Source of the DNA: a virus
DNA length: 23,295 nucleotides
Virus record (IMG/VR): IMGVR_UViG_3300025418_000733
Coordinates: 1-23,295 of that record
Strand: one strand, 5' to 3'
Within the stretch, counting starts at the first letter, position 1; every line of letters starts with the position of its first letter. Below are positions 22,393 to 23,295 of this stretch, one piece after another. The position numbers and the translations under genes were made by a program. The notes under the pieces were generated by a model that saw only the letters and a program-made list of their open reading frames with translations, was not told where the DNA came from and ran no database searches.

Positions 22393-22421
22393 TTGATTTT
22401 CCCCATTGATTAACGTATAAT
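22393..22421 (+). promoter_or_regulatory. Strong candidate sigma70 promoter for the Cys-rich gene
   Basis: TTGATT (22393-22398), 17-bp spacer and a perfect TATAAT (22416-22421). The -35 lies directly against the start codon of the divergent phosphoesterase gene. It is followed by a leader of about 40 nt and the site GGGGGAAAAGCAATG at 22469. Confidence 0.65.
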
Positions 22422-22468
22422 GCCTTGAAACTATGTAACTTTTATTACCACTAATTGGGGGAAAAGCA

Positions 22469-22702
22469 ATGTCTAATGCGTTGCATTATATTACGGAAGT
22501 AGAAGCCGCTAAAAAAATATGCCCCATGTCGGTAGGTGCGGGCATGAACAACCGCGTCCTTATTTATGATGGGCTGGAGATGGGCCGTGCATGCATTGGT
22601 TCAAAGTGCATGGCGTGGCGGTGGGATTACCAGTGGGATGAGAAGGCGGACAAAAGCGTATACAGCGATACGCTGGGTTACTGCGGCATGGTTTGCGGTT
22701 AG
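22469..22702 (+). CDS. Small Cys-rich phage protein, putative metal-binding (77 aa)
   Basis: The protein starts MSNALHYITEVEAAKKICPM and has a Cys at about 18, then RACIGSKCMAWRWDYQWDEK and a C-terminal GYCGMVCG. The 'CP... C.GS.CMAWRW ... GYCG' pattern is recurrent in small uncharacterised proteins of phages and prophages and is likely to chelate a metal (five or so Cys). A strong promoter and GGGGGAAAA ribosome-binding site precede it. It is a single-gene transcript unless read-through into the downstream untranslated region occurs. Function unknown. Confidence 0.78.
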   Translation: MSNALHYITEVEAAKKICPMSVGAGMNNRVLIYDGLEMGRACIGSKCMAWRWDYQWDEKADKSVYSDTLGYCGMVCG

Positions 22703-22731
22703 TTGACAATTTTTTATTGCCGCCATATATA
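22703..22731 (+). promoter_or_regulatory. Consensus sigma70 promoter upstream of non-coding region
   Basis: Perfect TTGACA (22703-22708), 17-bp spacer, TATATA (22726-22731), with TATAGT as an alternative -10 at 22728. The -35 begins right after the TAG of the Cys-rich gene. No confident gene follows, which suggests a transcript that acts as RNA or encodes only very short peptides. Confidence 0.65.
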
Positions 22732-22737
22732 GTACGC

Positions 22738-22971
22738 AAGCTTAAATATCGTACTGTATCTGGATGTAAGGTCAGACGTTAATATACGTATATAGTTTAC
22801 GGGGCGGCGTGTTTTTGCTGTTTCCACGTCTTGGGTAGAACGAAGCAGAACAGCGTCAAGTCTACCACCCGTAAAGCATAGCCGCTAATGGAGAACAATG
22901 GACTGCGGTCGCGTCGCGGTCGGCGGGTCTCAAGAAACCGTCAGGGGAAACCTTGGCGGTTTCTCCGTTTT
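22738..22971 (+). ncRNA. Candidate structured non-coding RNA
   Basis: The stretch follows a consensus promoter and holds no long frame. It has many complementary segments: AGTAC (22731)/GTACT (22751), GGCGTG (22806-22811)/CACGTC (22825-22830), GGTAGA (22834-22839)/TCTACC (22861-22866), an alternative CTGTTTC (22818-22824)/GAAGCAG (22842-22848), GCCGC (22881-22885)/GCGGT (22905-22909), and a final 14-bp GAAA-capped hairpin (22933-22964) followed by CCGTTTT. A perfect palindrome ATATACGTATAT lies at 22782-22793. I do not recognise a known RNA family. Some pairings exclude each other, so a switching or antisense RNA is possible. Short frames exist inside it (see 22898-23002), so a leader mRNA is the alternative. 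Confidence 0.4.
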
Positions 22972-23002
22972 AAGGGCCGCAAACATTGCCCTACAAAAAT
23001 AA
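22898..23002 (+). CDS. Possible 34-codon small ORF within the structured region
   Basis: The ATG at 22898 has GGAG four bases upstream. The frame encodes MDCGRVAVGGSQETVRGNLG, then GFSVLRAANIALQK. The composition looks protein-like. An overlapping 40-codon Arg-rich frame starts at 22888 (MENNGLRSRRGRRVSRNRQG) but lacks a ribosome-binding site. The strong hairpin at 22933-22964 falls inside both, which favours an RNA role. Function unknown; I cannot decide between coding and non-coding from one sequence. Confidence 0.25.
   Translation: MDCGRVAVGGSQETVRGNLGGFSVLRAANIALQK
22933..22971 (+). terminator. 14-bp GAAA-capped hairpin with short T run
   Basis: AGAAACCGTCAGGG-GAAA-CCTTGG... pairs over 14 bp as RNA (two G-U pairs) between 22933-22946 and 22951-22964. 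It is followed by CCGTTTT. It looks like an intrinsic terminator or a stable 3' domain; the three non-T bases before TTTT make it imperfect as a terminator. Confidence 0.5.
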
Positions 23003-23015
23003 TCCCGTAGGGCAA
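22986..23015. repeat. 9-bp perfect inverted repeat
   Basis: TTGCCCTAC (22986-22994) and GTAGGGCAA (23007-23015) are perfect complements separated by 12 bases. It sits between the candidate RNA and the iteron-like array. No T tract follows on either strand, so an operator or protein-binding site is as likely as a terminator. Confidence 0.6.
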
Positions 23016-23022
23016 AGTAACA

Positions 23023-23148
23023 TTGAGTATCTTGGATACCTTGCTCACCTTGAGTACCTTGAGCATCTTGCTCATCTTGATGATGTTAAAAAATATATAT
23101 CAATAAGATATTCAAGGTAATCAAGGTGAGCAAGGTGAGCAAGGTGAT
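23023..23148. repeat. Opposed 9-bp iteron-like arrays flanking an AT-rich core (possible replication origin)
   Basis: Seven consecutive 9-bp units start TTG at 23023, 23032, 23041, 23050, 23059, 23068 and 23077 (for example TTGAGTACC, TTGCTCACC, TTGAGCATC). After 27 bases of AT-rich DNA (23086-23112, including AAAAAATATATAT) come four complementary-strand units (CAAGGTAAT, CAAGGTGAG twice, CAAGGTGAT) at 23113-23148. The arms can pair imperfectly into a long hairpin or cruciform. The layout resembles plasmid/phage origins with iterons and a DNA-unwinding element, or a large repressor operator. No initiator gene is visible in the window. Confidence 0.6.
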
Positions 23149-23178
23149 CAACATTTTAAGGTAACTACAATTGCACAT

Positions 23179-23209
23179 CATTATACCAAAAGGGCGGTTC
23201 GGTATAATG
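23179..23209. repeat. Inverted repeat with back-to-back -10-like hexamers
   Basis: CATTATACC (23179-23187) and GGTATAATG (23201-23209) are perfect 9-bp complements with a 13-base spacer. Each arm reads TATAAT outward on its own strand. A third GGTATA lies at 23232-23237. No good -35 is present for either hexamer, so this looks more like an operator. The remaining sequence to 23295 shows only short direct repeats (ATACGCAA twice, CCGCATA twice) and no gene. Confidence 0.5.
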
Positions 23210-23295
23210 GCCGCCAGTAGGATTGTACTTTGGTATACGCAAACCCGCATAAAACTTCCGCATACGCAATTGGGTATGGGGGGTCCCAAAAAAGG

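Noticed and set aside
22703-22980. tRNA or tmRNA gene
   Set aside because: No cloverleaf, T-loop GTTCGA-type sequence or acceptor-stem pairing could be found.
23023-23148. CRISPR array
   Set aside because: Units are 9 bp and contiguous with no spacers, and the second array is inverted; there are no cas genes.
23179-23216. H-type pseudoknot formed by the CATTATACC/GGTATAATG stem and GGCGG/CCGCC
   Set aside because: The pairing order fits, but the linker crossing the 9-bp stem would be only one base, which is sterically implausible; the two stems are more likely alternatives.
23086-23289. 67-codon minus-strand frame with a hydrophobic Leu/Thr-rich end
   Set aside because: The hydrophobic tail is just the translation of the 9-bp array (three codons per unit); the opposed array on the other strand has the same periodicity without any start codon, and no ribosome-binding site precedes this frame.

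Overview
The window is part of the genome of a tailed double-stranded DNA bacteriophage (or a closely related prophage). A complete packaging and head-assembly block lies on the minus strand: TerS, TerL, P22-type portal, GroES-like co-chaperonin, coiled-coil scaffold candidate and a gpT/HK97-fold-like major capsid protein. It is followed by a P22 gp4-like head-tail connector and a very large repetitive tail fibre. The P22-type portal and connector, and the absence of a tape-measure gene here, suggest a short-tailed (podovirus-like) particle, but the genome continues past both ends. The sequence does not identify the host; sigma70-like promoters and good Shine-Dalgarno sites fit a proteobacterial host.

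Layout, right to left along the minus strand from 20133: TerS, TerL and portal; a 432-residue Gly/Pro/His-rich disordered protein; a 70-residue protein; the GroES-like protein; the scaffold candidate; a conserved 195-residue protein; then a terminator with a UUCG tetraloop (about 12377-12392) and a candidate promoter (12339-12367). After these come a 203-residue capsid-associated protein, the major capsid protein, a 409-residue structural protein and a His-rich protein that appears to continue by a -1 frameshift into a conserved KWIQ-type domain. A second hairpin with the same stem (8807-8822) precedes a cluster of tiny genes (81, 26 and 54 residues) not all obvious from ORF length. Then come a 265-residue structural protein, the connector, a freestanding GIY-YIG/NUMOD3 endonuclease, a zinc-ribbon structural protein, the 1426-residue fibre, two small tail-associated genes and a Gly-rich tail protein cut by the left edge.

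The right part (20150-23295) has the opposite main polarity. Divergent promoters between TerS and position 20217 physically overlap. A plus-strand group encodes a coiled-coil protein, a four-Cys mini-protein and an acidic MSWNYR-type protein. It converges on a minus-strand helix-turn-helix/metallophosphoesterase fusion, whose start is overlapped by a strong divergent promoter for a small Cys-rich protein.

The last 590 bases hold no confident gene and are the most unusual part. They contain a consensus promoter followed by about 230 nt of highly pairable sequence ending in a 14-bp GAAA-capped hairpin (candidate structured RNA). Next are several inverted repeats, and two opposed arrays of a 9-bp iteron-like repeat flanking an AT-rich core, which resemble a replication origin or a large operator.

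Functionally, the minus-strand genes make and fill the head and attach the adsorption apparatus, with the co-chaperonin probably helping the host GroEL fold the capsid protein. The right-hand block looks like an accessory/early and control region. All similarity statements come from motif recognition by eye, not from database searches.
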